In this document: in pieces, positions 7,263 through 15,874 of the stretch | How the letters are laid out: the number at the start of each line of letters is the position of its first letter | Numbering within the stretch: position 1 is the first letter of the stretch | Source: an uncultured Oscillibacter sp. | GTDB lineage: Bacteria; Bacillota; Clostridia; Oscillospirales; Oscillospiraceae | DNA length: 64,000 bases | Direction: 5' to 3' | Assembly (NCBI RefSeq): GCF_910579365.1 | Contig: NZ_CAJTUX010000003.1 | Location: 1 to 64,000, forward strand | Translations under genes and position numbers: made by a program | Notes under the pieces: generated by a model | What the model saw: the letters and a program-made list of their open reading frames with translations, nothing else | Databases searched by the model: none | Told to the model about the DNA's origin: nothing

Positions 7263-8468
7263 ATGGATACGAATGCGCTCACGAGCTTGATGGGAGCCGC
7301 ATGGCTGGATTTGAATGGAGAACCGTTTTCCACCATAGACCGTTTCCTCACCCTCAGCTATGAGATTTACGAAGGGCGCCAATCCCTGGCAGATCAAATT
7401 ATCTGGAGCGACCTAAACAGCAATCATATTCAGGAAGAATTCGGGCGCAACTGCAGTCTCGCAAGCGATATGCTGGAGCGTTTGGAACACCGGGACGGCT
7501 CCTTGGAAGATACCGCTTCTTTCTCCGGCATTCAAGCCTTCCTGTCCAATGCGGAATTTCAGAATTTTTGCCGCCGGTCGCTGACAGAGCTCCAGGAAAA
7601 AGTCCGGCAGATGCTGAATGAAAAACCGGAGGAAACCCGCTCCATAGAGGCCCGCAGAATGGAGGCCGAACAGGAATCCTACGAAGATATACAGGAAGCG
7701 CTGAAGCAGTCAAAACAATACGCGGAAGCAGCCTACACCCTTCGGAAAAAAATGGCGCAGCTGAAGATCGAGACTGTGAACGCCCAGCACGCCGCCGAGG
7801 GCATTATTCCCAACATGCTCACTACGTTAGGCGTGTTCATCGCCATTGTGGTAGCGGTAGTGGGCTGCTATCTGAGCCTGATTTTCAACAAGCACCAAAA
7901 CCCTGATTTCCCGACGCTGAATCTATCCGTGTGTCTGCTGATGGGGCACATTCTGCTGAATGTCATTTTCCTGCTGATGTATCTCATTTCCAAATTGACC
8001 AACTACACGCTGGCCTGTCACTGTCACTTCAGCCGTCAAATGGATTGCGGCTCGTGTCCCAATGCCTTCCGGCAGCATTGCCGGCTGCCGAATCGAATCT
8101 GGCTTCGTTATCCCTATGTCGTGCTTTTGAATCTGGTATTTTTCTCCGCGTATTTCATCCTGGGACTATGGTATTTTTTCTGCAGTTACCTGGGATGCCG
8201 GATCGACCAGTTCTTTTTGAACCACCACTTCCGGGTTTTTAGCGCCATGTTCCTCATGGCCGCGCTGTTCGTTGGTTTTCTCTTTGCCGCACTCGTTCTC
8301 ATGTCCCGGAATTCCAAATTGAAGGCGGCGGCAGCGGCGGAGCCAAACGGCGGCAGCTCCACGGAGGAGGATCTGGAACTCCGCCGGCAGATTTCCGCGC
8401 TCAGCGATCGGGTGGAAATGGTGGAAGCCCTGTACGAGGGACGTAAGGACGCCGCTGTAAAACCCTGA
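7263..8468 (+). CDS. Unknown four-helix membrane protein, candidate toxin of the Panacea pair
   Basis: A 401-residue protein I cannot assign to a family. Residues 1-110 are soluble, 105-175 form a predicted coiled coil rich in Glu, Lys and Gln, and four hydrophobic segments follow (about 181-208, 220-243, 284-311 and 325-347). Between helices two and three is a loop at 252-273 with five cysteines and several histidines (CHCH, CGSCP, QHC) that could hold a metal or disulfides. The tail has an alanine run and a second short coiled coil. Only context suggests a job: it is the second gene of a Panacea pair, so it may be a membrane-acting toxin or defence effector. A RBS (AGGATAGAGAG) precedes the ATG, and a terminator follows. 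Confidence 0.6.
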   Translation: MDTNALTSLMGAAWLDLNGEPFSTIDRFLTLSYEIYEGRQSLADQIIWSDLNSNHIQEEFGRNCSLASDMLERLEHRDGSLEDTASFSGIQAFLSNAEFQNFCRRSLTELQEKVRQMLNEKPEETRSIEARRMEAEQESYEDIQEALKQSKQYAEAAYTLRKKMAQLKIETVNAQHAAEGIIPNMLTTLGVFIAIVVAVVGCYLSLIFNKHQNPDFPTLNLSVCLLMGHILLNVIFLLMYLISKLTNYTLACHCHFSRQMDCGSCPNAFRQHCRLPNRIWLRYPYVVLLNLVFFSAYFILGLWYFFCSYLGCRIDQFFLNHHFRVFSAMFLMAALFVGFLFAALVLMSRNSKLKAAAAAEPNGGSSTEEDLELRRQISALSDRVEMVEALYEGRKDAAVKP

Positions 8469-8485
8469 TTTCCCAAAACGGACGC

Positions 8486-8516
8486 AAGCGGGACGGTGCA
8501 GCCGCCCCGCTTTTCT
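8486..8516 (+). terminator. Terminator after the membrane protein gene
   Basis: AAGCGGG (8486-8492) pairs with the CCCGCTT-type arm ending at 8512, with an inner CGG/CCG pair, and is followed by TTTTCTCGTT. Confidence 0.6.
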
Positions 8517-8598
8517 CGTTCTCCCCCTTTTCCCGGCTTTCATTTTGCCCCTAATATAAAAAAATTCGCACTTGAAATAACATCTTCTTCCTTTTCTC

Positions 8599-8645
8599 TT
8601 GCGTTTTTCTCCATTTTGCTATATGCTATATGTAATATGCTAAAA
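8599..8645 (+). promoter_or_regulatory. Promoter region with tandem heptamers upstream of the LytTR gene
   Basis: TTGCGT (8599-8604), 17-base spacer, TATGCT (8622-8627). The -10 region lies in imperfect 7-base tandem repeats GCTATAT, GCTATAT, GTAATAT, GCTAAAA (8618-8645). Confidence 0.45.
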
Positions 8646-8691
8646 ATATAACAATCAGCGACGCCGTCATGTCATTAGGAGGGAGCGTGCG

Positions 8692-9492
8692 ATGAAAGCG
8701 AAGCTGGAAGATACAGTGGAACTGACCCGCCAAATTACCAGAAGCTACTATGCCGGCGACCCGAAACCCTGGCTCTCTCACCTTTGCGCCAAGAGCATAT
8801 GGATGGGTACCGGAGACCGTCTGATCATCGGCGGAGACGCCATTCGCTCTTATTTTCAAAATATTACCCCGCGTCTTCCGTGCTATCTCTATACGGAGGA
8901 ATATCTCCCCCTGTCTCTCACGCCCCGCTGTTCCGCGGTGGTCTCTCAGCTGGACGTGGGTGTGCCCGGCAGGGAACGGGGGGAATTCTCCGCCATGAAC
9001 ACCTTCCTGTACCAGCTTATCGGCACGGAGACCAAATTGGTGCTGCTTCAGACTCATTTTAAATCCTGCCATCCCTCTCCGGAGGAGGAGAAGGCCCCGG
9101 TGATGGAACTGTCTGCCTATCAATTTATCCGGGACCTGCTGCTGGACGCGCGGCAGGAAAAGCGGCTGTCCATTCCATGCAGGAACACCTCCCTTTTCGT
9201 CCAGCCCCACATGATTCTCTACATCCAAAGCAAAAACCGGCGGACGGAGCTGTTCTGCGTGGACAAACTGATTCAGTGCGACCTGTCCATCAACGAGATC
9301 AACGCCATCCTGCCGGAGGACTTCTGTCCCATACACCGCTGCTACACGGTGAACACCCGGTATGTCATCTCCATCCGGCGCTATGAGGTCACGCTGATCA
9401 CCGGAGAAATCCTCCCTGTTCCTTTCCACTCCTATATGCAGGTGAAATCCGACCTGGAGCGGAAAATTACCAATTGGAAAAGCACCTTTTAG
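8692..9492 (+). CDS. LytTR-type transcription regulator with an N-terminal NTF2/SnoaL-like domain
   Basis: A 266-residue protein. Residues about 5-125 resemble a SnoaL/NTF2-like small-molecule fold (helix start, IGGDAIRSYF, alternating strands). Residues about 155-262 are a LytTR DNA-binding domain: strand-rich, with the closing HRCYTVNTRYV, a GEILPVPFHSY segment and a basic end. There is no receiver domain and no adjacent kinase, so the N-domain probably senses a ligand rather than a phosphoryl group. RBS is TTAGGAGGG. It stands alone between the Panacea pair and the SLH gene. Its targets are unknown; the heptamer repeats in its own promoter are a candidate site. Confidence 0.75.
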   Translation: MKAKLEDTVELTRQITRSYYAGDPKPWLSHLCAKSIWMGTGDRLIIGGDAIRSYFQNITPRLPCYLYTEEYLPLSLTPRCSAVVSQLDVGVPGRERGEFSAMNTFLYQLIGTETKLVLLQTHFKSCHPSPEEEKAPVMELSAYQFIRDLLLDARQEKRLSIPCRNTSLFVQPHMILYIQSKNRRTELFCVDKLIQCDLSINEINAILPEDFCPIHRCYTVNTRYVISIRRYEVTLITGEILPVPFHSYMQVKSDLERKITNWKSTF

Positions 9493-9536
9493 CAAAGCGT
9501 TCTTTCATGCAAATTCTGGTTTTTTCAAAACAGGGC

Positions 9537-9565
9537 TTGTCAGACGAGGAAAAATATCTTAAAAT
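9537..9565 (+). promoter_or_regulatory. Promoter of the SLH-domain gene
   Basis: TTGTCA (9537-9542), 17-base spacer, TAAAAT (9560-9565), 34 bases before the ATG at 9600. Confidence 0.7.
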
Positions 9566-9599
9566 AGGGCGTAGAATATTTGAAAGCGAGGTGCCCAAG

Positions 9600-10739
9600 A
9601 TGAAACGAACTCTGGCCGTCCTGATCCTGTCTTTGTCCCTGCTTACGGGTTCGGTCTCCGCCTTCTCGGATGTGGACGAGGGACTGTATTACGCCGCGCC
9701 CATCGCTTGGGCTGTGGAGAGGGGCATCACCACCGGCACCACGGAGGATACCTTCTCCCCCGACGCGCTTTGCACGCAGGGGCAGATTCTCACCTTCCTA
9801 TGGCGGGCCGCCGGCTCTCCCGAGGCGGAGACGGAAAACCCGGACACCTCCTCTTCCCTCAACCCGGACTTTCTGAAGGCCATCCGCTGGGCCTATGAGG
9901 CGGGCATTCTGGAGGGCAAAACCGCCTCTGGCGTTCTCTATTTCGACCCCTCCGCGCCCTGTGACCGGGGCACCGCCATGGGCTTCCTGTGGCGCTATGC
10001 CGGGTCCCCCGCCGCCAGCGCTCCCGGCGCTTTCACCGACGTATCCCCCAGCGCGGACTATGCCCAGGCCGTGGCCTGGGCCGTGGAGCAGGGCATTACC
10101 TCCGGCACTGCGGAGGCCACCTTCTCTCCCGGCGAGGCCTGCACCCGGGGGCAGATTGCCACATTCCTTTACCGCTGTCTGAACGAGACCGGCCAGCCGG
10201 AACATTTTCAGACGCCGGAAGAGGCGGATATTCCGCTGGAGCAGCCTTTCCAGGAGCCGGAGGAAGAAGCTCGCCCCCTGCGGACCCTCACCGGCCAGGG
10301 CAAGGCCTATTCCTTGGGACTGGACGGCAGTGAGTTCACCAGCGACGGCGTATATCCCGCAAGCGTCACAGTGGACATCTACTCCTCTTATGAGGCGGTC
10401 TTCACCGTCAAGGTTCCCTTCCCCCTCTTTCAGGCGTGCAGCTATTCCGTCCGGTTTGACGACCCGGAAAAACCCGGCGCGGGCTATATGTTCACCCGCC
10501 TTCGCTGGGACGAGGCTTTTGCCGACATCATCCCCTGGGAGGGCGAGCATCAGGATTACCGCTTCTCTGACACCAGCGGCGATCTGACGGAGCCCGTTTT
10601 CGAAGCGCAGGAGGAAGAGGACAACCGGATGGACGGCGTGGTCTCCTGGAGAATGAAATTTGCGGAGACAAAAGGCGGCTTTACCTATGAGCGGCTGGAA
10701 GACTATCAACTCAGCTGCGAGGTCAGCTACAATCTGTAA
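9600..10739 (+). CDS. Secreted protein with three S-layer homology domains
   Basis: A 379-residue protein. A signal peptide (KR, then a Leu-rich core ending SVSAFS) is followed by three SLH repeats at about 22-75, 85-135 and 140-195, each with an FxDV-like or equivalent start, AxxWAxExGIxxG and the F(S/D)Pxxxx(T/D)RG ending. SLH domains bind secondary cell-wall polymers outside the cell. The remaining 180 residues start with a Glu/Pro linker and form a strand-rich domain that I do not recognise. The start at 9600 is chosen because it gives the signal peptide and follows GCGAGGTG; the frame is open upstream. It is a single-gene unit bounded by its own promoter and terminator. Confidence 0.82.
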   Translation: MKRTLAVLILSLSLLTGSVSAFSDVDEGLYYAAPIAWAVERGITTGTTEDTFSPDALCTQGQILTFLWRAAGSPEAETENPDTSSSLNPDFLKAIRWAYEAGILEGKTASGVLYFDPSAPCDRGTAMGFLWRYAGSPAASAPGAFTDVSPSADYAQAVAWAVEQGITSGTAEATFSPGEACTRGQIATFLYRCLNETGQPEHFQTPEEADIPLEQPFQEPEEEARPLRTLTGQGKAYSLGLDGSEFTSDGVYPASVTVDIYSSYEAVFTVKVPFPLFQACSYSVRFDDPEKPGAGYMFTRLRWDEAFADIIPWEGEHQDYRFSDTSGDLTEPVFEAQEEEDNRMDGVVSWRMKFAETKGGFTYERLEDYQLSCEVSYNL

Positions 10740-10756
10740 AGCAAAAAGAAGATGAA

Positions 10757-10785
10757 ACGGGCTGTGCCGCACTGGCACAGCCCGT
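10757..10785. terminator. Bidirectional terminator
   Basis: Perfect 12-bp stem (10757-10768 and 10774-10785) with a 5-base loop between convergent genes. The T-rich side is better for the minus-strand operon (GCAAAAAGAAG upstream reads as a T-run). Confidence 0.75.
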
Positions 10786-10796
10786 CTTGCTTCTGC

Positions 10797-12203
10797 TCAG
10801 TTTTCCGCCTGATAGACCGCCTTCATGCCTCGATAGGTCTCATAGCAGTCCAGCTTCGCCACCGTCTCGAAGGGGGCGTGCATGCTCAGCACCGGCACCC
10901 CGGCGTCCAGGGTGTTGATGTTCCGGTTGGCCATATACATGGCCACGGTGCCGCCGCCCCCGGCGTCCACCTTTCCAAGCTCGGAAATCTGCCAGATGAC
11001 CCCCGCCCCGTCAAAGAGCCGCCGGACATAGGCCACAGTTTCCGCGTCAGCGTCGGAGGCCCCGGACTTCCCCCGGGCTCCCGTGTACTTGCAAAGGCCC
11101 ACGCCATAGTTCAGCTGAGCGCCGTTGCGCTTATCAAAGACGTCGGCGAAATTGGGGTCGTAGGCCGCCGTCACATCGGCGCTGAGGCAGAAGGAGTTGG
11201 CGAAACAGGTCCGCAAAGTCGTGCCCTGGACGGCGCAGAGGTCCTCCACAAATGTGTCGAAGGCGCTGGACTGCATCCCCGTCACGCCGTCGGAGCCGAT
11301 CTCCTCTTTGTCCGCCAGAATGCAGACGGCGGTCTTCACCGGCGTATCCTCCAAGTCCAGCAGGGCCCGCAGCGCGGCATAGGCGCAGACCCGGTCGTCA
11401 TGGCCGTAAGCGCCGATGAGGGAGCGGTCCAGGCCGATGTCACAGGCCTTTACCGCCGGGACGGCCTCCAGCTCGGCAGAGGTCAAATCGTCTTCCACAA
11501 TGCCGTACTTCTCATGAAGCAGCTGCATCACCGCCAGCTTCACCCTTCCGGATTCCTCCTCTCCGGGAAGGGGGCGGCTGCCCAAAAGCAGATTCAGCGT
11601 CTCGCCGGGGATGGCCTCCGCCAAAGGTTTTTTATTCTGGGCGGCTCCCAGGTGCGGCAGGAGGTCCGTGATGACCAGCCGGGGCTCTCCCTCATCCTCG
11701 CCGATACGGACCGTCACCTTCCTTCCGTCCTTCAGCGCCGCCACGCCGTGGAGGGCCAGGGGAATCGTCACCCACTGGTACTTGCGGATGCCGCCGTAAT
11801 AGTGGGTCTTGAAATAGGCCAGCTCGCTGTCCTCGTAAAGGGGATTGGGCTTCAGGTCCAGACGGGGCGAGTCGATGTGGGCCGCCGCCAGCTGGATACC
11901 CTGGGCCATGGACTTCTGACCGATGTGGGCCAGCATGACCGCCTTACCCCGGTTGCAGACGTAGACCTTGTCTCCCGCCTTGACCTCCATGCCGGCGCTG
12001 TAAGGCCGGTAGCCCCTGGCCTCCGCCAGGCGGACGGCCTCGGCGGCGCAGAGCCGCTCTGTCTTGCCCGCGTCCAGAAACGCCTTATACCCGGCGCAGT
12101 ACTCCTCCATGGCCGCCTTGCCGGCGTCGGAGAGAAGATCATAGCCATTCTTCTTACTGGACAGAAGCTGCTCTTTCAGCTCCTTGTACGGGGATTTTTC
12201 CAT
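10797..12203 (-). CDS. M18 family metalloaminopeptidase
   Basis: A 468-residue cytosolic zinc aminopeptidase of peptidase family M18, which removes acidic or other N-terminal residues from peptides. Signature elements are AAHIDSPRLDLKP (first metal histidine and aspartate), HYYGGIRKYQW, ADKEEIGSDGVTG (catalytic glutamate pair), and GHDDRVCAYAAL. Length and order are normal for bacterial M18 proteins of Clostridia. The ATG at 12203 has TAAGGAGG upstream. It is the last gene of a long minus-strand block, 97 bases after the tsaC-coaE fusion, and is followed by a terminator. Confidence 0.9.
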   Translation of the reverse strand: MEKSPYKELKEQLLSSKKNGYDLLSDAGKAAMEEYCAGYKAFLDAGKTERLCAAEAVRLAEARGYRPYSAGMEVKAGDKVYVCNRGKAVMLAHIGQKSMAQGIQLAAAHIDSPRLDLKPNPLYEDSELAYFKTHYYGGIRKYQWVTIPLALHGVAALKDGRKVTVRIGEDEGEPRLVITDLLPHLGAAQNKKPLAEAIPGETLNLLLGSRPLPGEEESGRVKLAVMQLLHEKYGIVEDDLTSAELEAVPAVKACDIGLDRSLIGAYGHDDRVCAYAALRALLDLEDTPVKTAVCILADKEEIGSDGVTGMQSSAFDTFVEDLCAVQGTTLRTCFANSFCLSADVTAAYDPNFADVFDKRNGAQLNYGVGLCKYTGARGKSGASDADAETVAYVRRLFDGAGVIWQISELGKVDAGGGGTVAMYMANRNINTLDAGVPVLSMHAPFETVAKLDCYETYRGMKAVYQAEN

Positions 12204-12300
12204 AAAATCCTGCCTCCTTATTGATGATGAAACAACATCGCAGTATGCGGACCTTCCCCTTTCGGGGAGGTCTTCGCGGCAAACGCACAGGGGGAAGCCT

Positions 12301-13962
12301 CTATCCGCGCCGCTTCTCCTCCATAATAGACTCCACCAGACGCTCGAAGAAGAGATGGGACTCCTTGCGGAACTCCTCTGGGGACTCAGTGGCGTTGTTC
12401 AGCTCGCAGTCGCACTTTCCCCGGTAGTACTCGTCCTGCTTCTGGGCGTTGATGCGCAGGCGGGCGTACTGCTCGGAGATGCCGTCCCTGGCCATAATGC
12501 GCTTCACCCGCAGCTCCGTGGGGGCCGTCACGGCTATCGTACGGTCGCAGAGGCGGTCCAGCCCGCTCTCAAAGAGATTCACGGCGTCCAGGGCGCAGAG
12601 TCCGTCGACGGACTCCACCAAACGCTCCAGCACCGGCACCAGGAAGCGGAACACAATGGCGTTGAGCTGGTCCAGGCGGTCCCGCTTGGCGAAAACCTCC
12701 TCCCCCAGCTTCCGGCGGTTCAGCTCCCCGGCGGCGTTGAATACACCGGGGAATTTCTCGTTGATGGCGTTTTTAAACTCGTCGCTGCCGTTGAGAATCT
12801 TGTGATACACCGCGTCACAGTCAATCACCGAGCCCCCCAGGTCCCGCAGGGCGTTCAGGGCGCTGGTCTTTCCCGCGCCGGTGCCGCCGGTGAGCCCCAG
12901 AATGACCCGCTTGCTGTCCGCGTCAATGACGTGGAAGCCCGCCGCCTTTTTCAGCCGGTTTCCGATGGCCAGCCCCAGGCCCCGGTTATCCGGGCACTGG
13001 GCGAAAATTTCCGTCACCTCGCTGCTGTCAAAGCTCCGCAGCGCCTCAAATACCCGCTGAGCCTGAAGAGTCTTGTCGCTGCTGGGTCCCAGGGAGCGGA
13101 CCAGCTGCTTGGGAAAGAGGTGGGCGTACTCGTCGAAGCAGATGACGCCGGAAGTGGGCCCCACCCGCCGCTCGATCTCCTTGGCGGAGGCTAGGGGCGC
13201 GCCGGTGATCACCGTCACCGATGCCTTGGGCGCATAATGGCGGTATTTCATGCCCGGGGCGCCGGGACGCTCCTCCGGCCGCAGGGAGGACGTCACCGCC
13301 CGGTCCACATCAATGTGGCCGATCAGCTGCTCGATGTCCTCCACCGGCAGTCCGCCGGGCCGGAGAAGCCGGGGAGGCTCCCGAGTCAGGTCCAGTACGG
13401 TGGACTCCACCCCCACCATGCAGGGCCCTCCGTCCACGATCATGTCCACCCGGTCTCCCACGTCCTCCAACACGTCCTGGGCCGTGGTGCAGCTGGGGCG
13501 GCCGGAGGTGTTGGCGCTGGGGGCGGCGATGGCCATGCCCGCCTCCCGGATGATGGCCAGGGTGACGGGATGGTTGGGACAGCGGACGCCTACGGTGTCC
13601 AGTCCCGCTGTGGTCTCATCGGGAACGGTGGGCTGGCGCTTGAGCACCATGGTCAGAGGGCCCGGCCAGAACTTCCGCGCCAGGGTATAGGCCACCGGGG
13701 GGATATCCGCACAGTACCGGGGCAGCCACTGCGCTCCGGTGACATGAAGAATCAGGGGATTGTCCTGGGGCCGCCCCTTCACCTCAAAGATGCGCCGGAC
13801 AGCAGCGGGATTGGTCCCGTCGGCCCCCAGGCCGTAAACCGTCTCTGTGGGGATGCCCACCAGACCCCCTTCCCGAAGGATTTTGGCCGCAGCGGAAATC
13901 TTGTCCTCGATCTCCTTCTGCTGTCCCTTAGTGTCCCGCAAGTCATAATAAATTGTCTGCAT
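12301..13962 (-). CDS. Fusion: Sua5/TsaC threonylcarbamoyl-AMP synthase + dephospho-CoA kinase (CoaE)
   Basis: A 553-residue two-enzyme protein in one uninterrupted frame. Residues 1-205 are a YrdC domain (GIPTETVYGLG, KGRPQDNPL, PSANTSG) that makes threonylcarbamoyl-AMP for the t6A37 modification of tRNA. Residues about 230-345 are the Sua5 C-terminal domain (SGVICFDEY region). Residues 352-553 are CoaE, with the P-loop GLTGGTGAGKTSA, an IDCDAVYH segment and an HNA-binding-like VESVDGL part; CoaE phosphorylates dephospho-CoA in the last step of CoA synthesis. These are normally separate genes. tsaC downstream of prfA is a known Firmicutes order. Start chosen at MQTIYYDL with GAGGCGAAG upstream. 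Confidence 0.88.
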   Translation of the reverse strand: MQTIYYDLRDTKGQQKEIEDKISAAAKILREGGLVGIPTETVYGLGADGTNPAAVRRIFEVKGRPQDNPLILHVTGAQWLPRYCADIPPVAYTLARKFWPGPLTMVLKRQPTVPDETTAGLDTVGVRCPNHPVTLAIIREAGMAIAAPSANTSGRPSCTTAQDVLEDVGDRVDMIVDGGPCMVGVESTVLDLTREPPRLLRPGGLPVEDIEQLIGHIDVDRAVTSSLRPEERPGAPGMKYRHYAPKASVTVITGAPLASAKEIERRVGPTSGVICFDEYAHLFPKQLVRSLGPSSDKTLQAQRVFEALRSFDSSEVTEIFAQCPDNRGLGLAIGNRLKKAAGFHVIDADSKRVILGLTGGTGAGKTSALNALRDLGGSVIDCDAVYHKILNGSDEFKNAINEKFPGVFNAAGELNRRKLGEEVFAKRDRLDQLNAIVFRFLVPVLERLVESVDGLCALDAVNLFESGLDRLCDRTIAVTAPTELRVKRIMARDGISEQYARLRINAQKQDEYYRGKCDCELNNATESPEEFRKESHLFFERLVESIMEEKRRG

Positions 13963-13973
13963 GTTCTTCGCCT

Positions 13974-14252
13974 CTATCTCTTCCGGCGGGCTACCGCCCG
14001 CGTTTTCCACCACAAAACCATTTCATACGCCGCCCAGGCCAGAGCTCCCACGCACAGCGGCAAAAGGACCAGGGCGCAGATTCCCGCGACTTCCGCGTCC
14101 TCTGCGGCATAGGGATTCTCCGCTCTGCCGTACCGCGCCACATACAGCGTCCCCCGCAGCCAGCTCCAGGCCAGCAGCGTCTCCAGCCCGGTCAGGACCG
14201 CCGTCAGAACCGCGCCCGCCGCCCGGGCCAGACGCCGCACAATCTTGCTCAC
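13974..14252 (-). CDS. Small two-helix membrane protein of unknown function
   Basis: A 92-residue protein with a basic start ([13 protein letters not shown]), two hydrophobic segments (about 12-34 and 57-82), and a very basic tail (TRAVARRKR). Its ATG overlaps the prfA stop codon by four bases (ATGA), which argues for real, coupled translation. It sits where many Firmicutes carry prmC, the methyltransferase for release factors, but shows no resemblance to it. Function unknown. Confidence 0.65.
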   Translation of the reverse strand: MSKIVRRLARAAGAVLTAVLTGLETLLAWSWLRGTLYVARYGRAENPYAAEDAEVAGICALVLLPLCVGALAWAAYEMVLWWKTRAVARRKR

Positions 14253-15310
14253 TCCCCACCGCCTTTCAGACGCTCCGCCTGATCCGCCGCCGCCAGCGCG
14301 TCCACAATCTCATCCAAATCGCCGTCCAGCACGGCGTTCAGCCGGTACACCGTCAGGCCAATTCGGTGTTCCACCACCTGACTTTGCAGGAAGCGGTAGG
14401 TCCGCACCTTCTCGCTGCGCCACGCGCCGCCCACCTGACTCCGGCGCTGGGACGCGGCGGCGGCGTCCTGCTTCTCCCGCTCTTGTTGATAGAGCCGAGA
14501 CCGGAGAACCCGCAGAGCCTTATCCTTATTCTTATACTGGCTCCGCTCGTCCTGGCAGGTCACCACCGTGCCCGTGGGCAGGTGCGTAATGCGGATCGCG
14601 GACTCCGTCTTGTTCACATGCTGACCCCCCGCGCCAGAGGAGCGGTAGGTGTCAATCTGCAAATCCCGGAGGTCGATCTCCACGTCCACCTCCTCCGCCT
14701 CCGGCATCACGGCCACGGTGGCGGTACTGGTCTGGATGCGTCCGCTGGACTCCGTCTCCGGCACCCGCTTCACCTGATGGACGCCGCTTTCAAACTTCAA
14801 GCGGGAGTAGACACCCTCCCCCTCGATCAGCACGCCGCACTCCTTCACGCCCCCCAGCTCCGTCTCGTTGGCGCTGAGGACCTCCGTCCGCCAGCCCCGG
14901 CGCTGGGCGTACATGGTGTACATCCGCAGAAGCTCCCCGGCGAAGAGAGCCGCCTCCTCGCCGCCCACGCCGGCGCGGATTTCCAGGATGACGTTCCGGT
15001 CATCGTTGGGGTCCCGGGGCAGAAGCAGGCGCTTCAGCTCCTCCCGAAGGCGCTCCGCCTCCGCCTTGGCGGCGGCCAGCTCCTCCTGGGCCAGGGACTT
15101 CAGCTCCGGGTCCCGGAGCAGGGCCTCCGCCTCCTCCCGGCGGCGCTCCGCCGCCTCCAGAGCCCGGGCGGCTTCCGCTACCGGCGTCAGCTCCTTCAGC
15201 TCCCGCCGGATGGCTGCCAGCCGTCCGTCCCCGGCGTATACGGCGGGGTCCGACAGCTGGGCCTCCAGGTCCTCCTGCCGCAGAACCACTTCTTTTAGTC
15301 TTTCCAGCAT
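14249..15310 (-). CDS. prfA: Peptide chain release factor 1
   Basis: A 353-residue class I release factor that reads UAA and UAG and triggers peptide release. The coiled N-domain is followed by [15 protein letters not shown], the stop-codon recognition region [10 protein letters not shown] (PxT type as in other Firmicutes RF1), and the catalytic [17 protein letters not shown] loop with the GGQ motif. The ATG at 15310 is preferred over an in-frame TTG 18 bases upstream because TAGGAG sits at proper distance. It overlaps the small membrane protein gene and lies 45 bases after the flavodoxin gene. No prmC is seen next to it. Confidence 0.95.
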   Translation of the reverse strand: MLERLKEVVLRQEDLEAQLSDPAVYAGDGRLAAIRRELKELTPVAEAARALEAAERRREEAEALLRDPELKSLAQEELAAAKAEAERLREELKRLLLPRDPNDDRNVILEIRAGVGGEEAALFAGELLRMYTMYAQRRGWRTEVLSANETELGGVKECGVLIEGEGVYSRLKFESGVHQVKRVPETESSGRIQTSTATVAVMPEAEEVDVEIDLRDLQIDTYRSSGAGGQHVNKTESAIRITHLPTGTVVTCQDERSQYKNKDKALRVLRSRLYQQEREKQDAAAASQRRSQVGGAWRSEKVRTYRFLQSQVVEHRIGLTVYRLNAVLDGDLDEIVDALAAADQAERLKGGGE

Positions 15311-15355
15311 AGAGCCACTCCTAGACAAAAATCCAGCCGGTTTGGAAGAAACGCG

Positions 15356-15853
15356 TCATCTTCCCGCCGTCCGCAAAAATTCCTGGGTCTGCCGCAGAAA
15401 CTCCTCCTGCCAGAAGGCATAGCCTACGGACCCGGCCCGCAGAGACACCGCCGTCCGGTGCCCGCAGGGGGTATAGCGGTCCATCTGCTCGAAAATCTCC
15501 TCATTCTTGTCTTCACAGCCCCGGGTCAGCACGTAGGACGCGTTCCGGATATCCTTCCCATTCTGCTTCAAAAAGCTCCGCACCACGGAGCAGCACCGGC
15601 CCGCCCACACCGGCGAGCCCACAATCACCAGCCGGTAATCCGTCAGCGGAAAGCGGGACGCGCACTTCACCGGCGGCAGCGTGCGGCGCATCGCGTCCAC
15701 GCCGCACCGCAGCCATCCGCCCCAGCCGCTGCGGTCCACGCTGTCCTCCAGCTCCGCAAGCTCCGCTCCCAGGGATTTGGCAATCTCCTCCATGGCCTTC
15801 CGGGTGTTTCCCGTCCGGGAGTAGTACACACACAGCACATTGTTCCATGCCAC
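15356..15853 (-). CDS. Flavodoxin-like protein
   Basis: A 165-residue single-domain flavodoxin-fold protein, the usual size. The N-terminal YYSRTGNTRKAMEEIA is the FMN phosphate-binding loop, and VGSPVWAGR is the second flavin contact. It probably carries electrons or acts as an FMN-dependent reductase in the cytosol; the partner is unknown. The start is GTG at 15853, supported by CGAAGGAG nine to ten bases upstream; the nearest ATG is out of frame. It lies in the minus-strand block, 21 bases after the DUF218 gene. Confidence 0.82.
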   Translation of the reverse strand: MAWNNVLCVYYSRTGNTRKAMEEIAKSLGAELAELEDSVDRSGWGGWLRCGVDAMRRTLPPVKCASRFPLTDYRLVIVGSPVWAGRCCSVVRSFLKQNGKDIRNASYVLTRGCEDKNEEIFEQMDRYTPCGHRTAVSLRAGSVGYAFWQEEFLRQTQEFLRTAGR

Positions 15854-15874
15854 TTGGCGTTCATCTCCTTCGTA

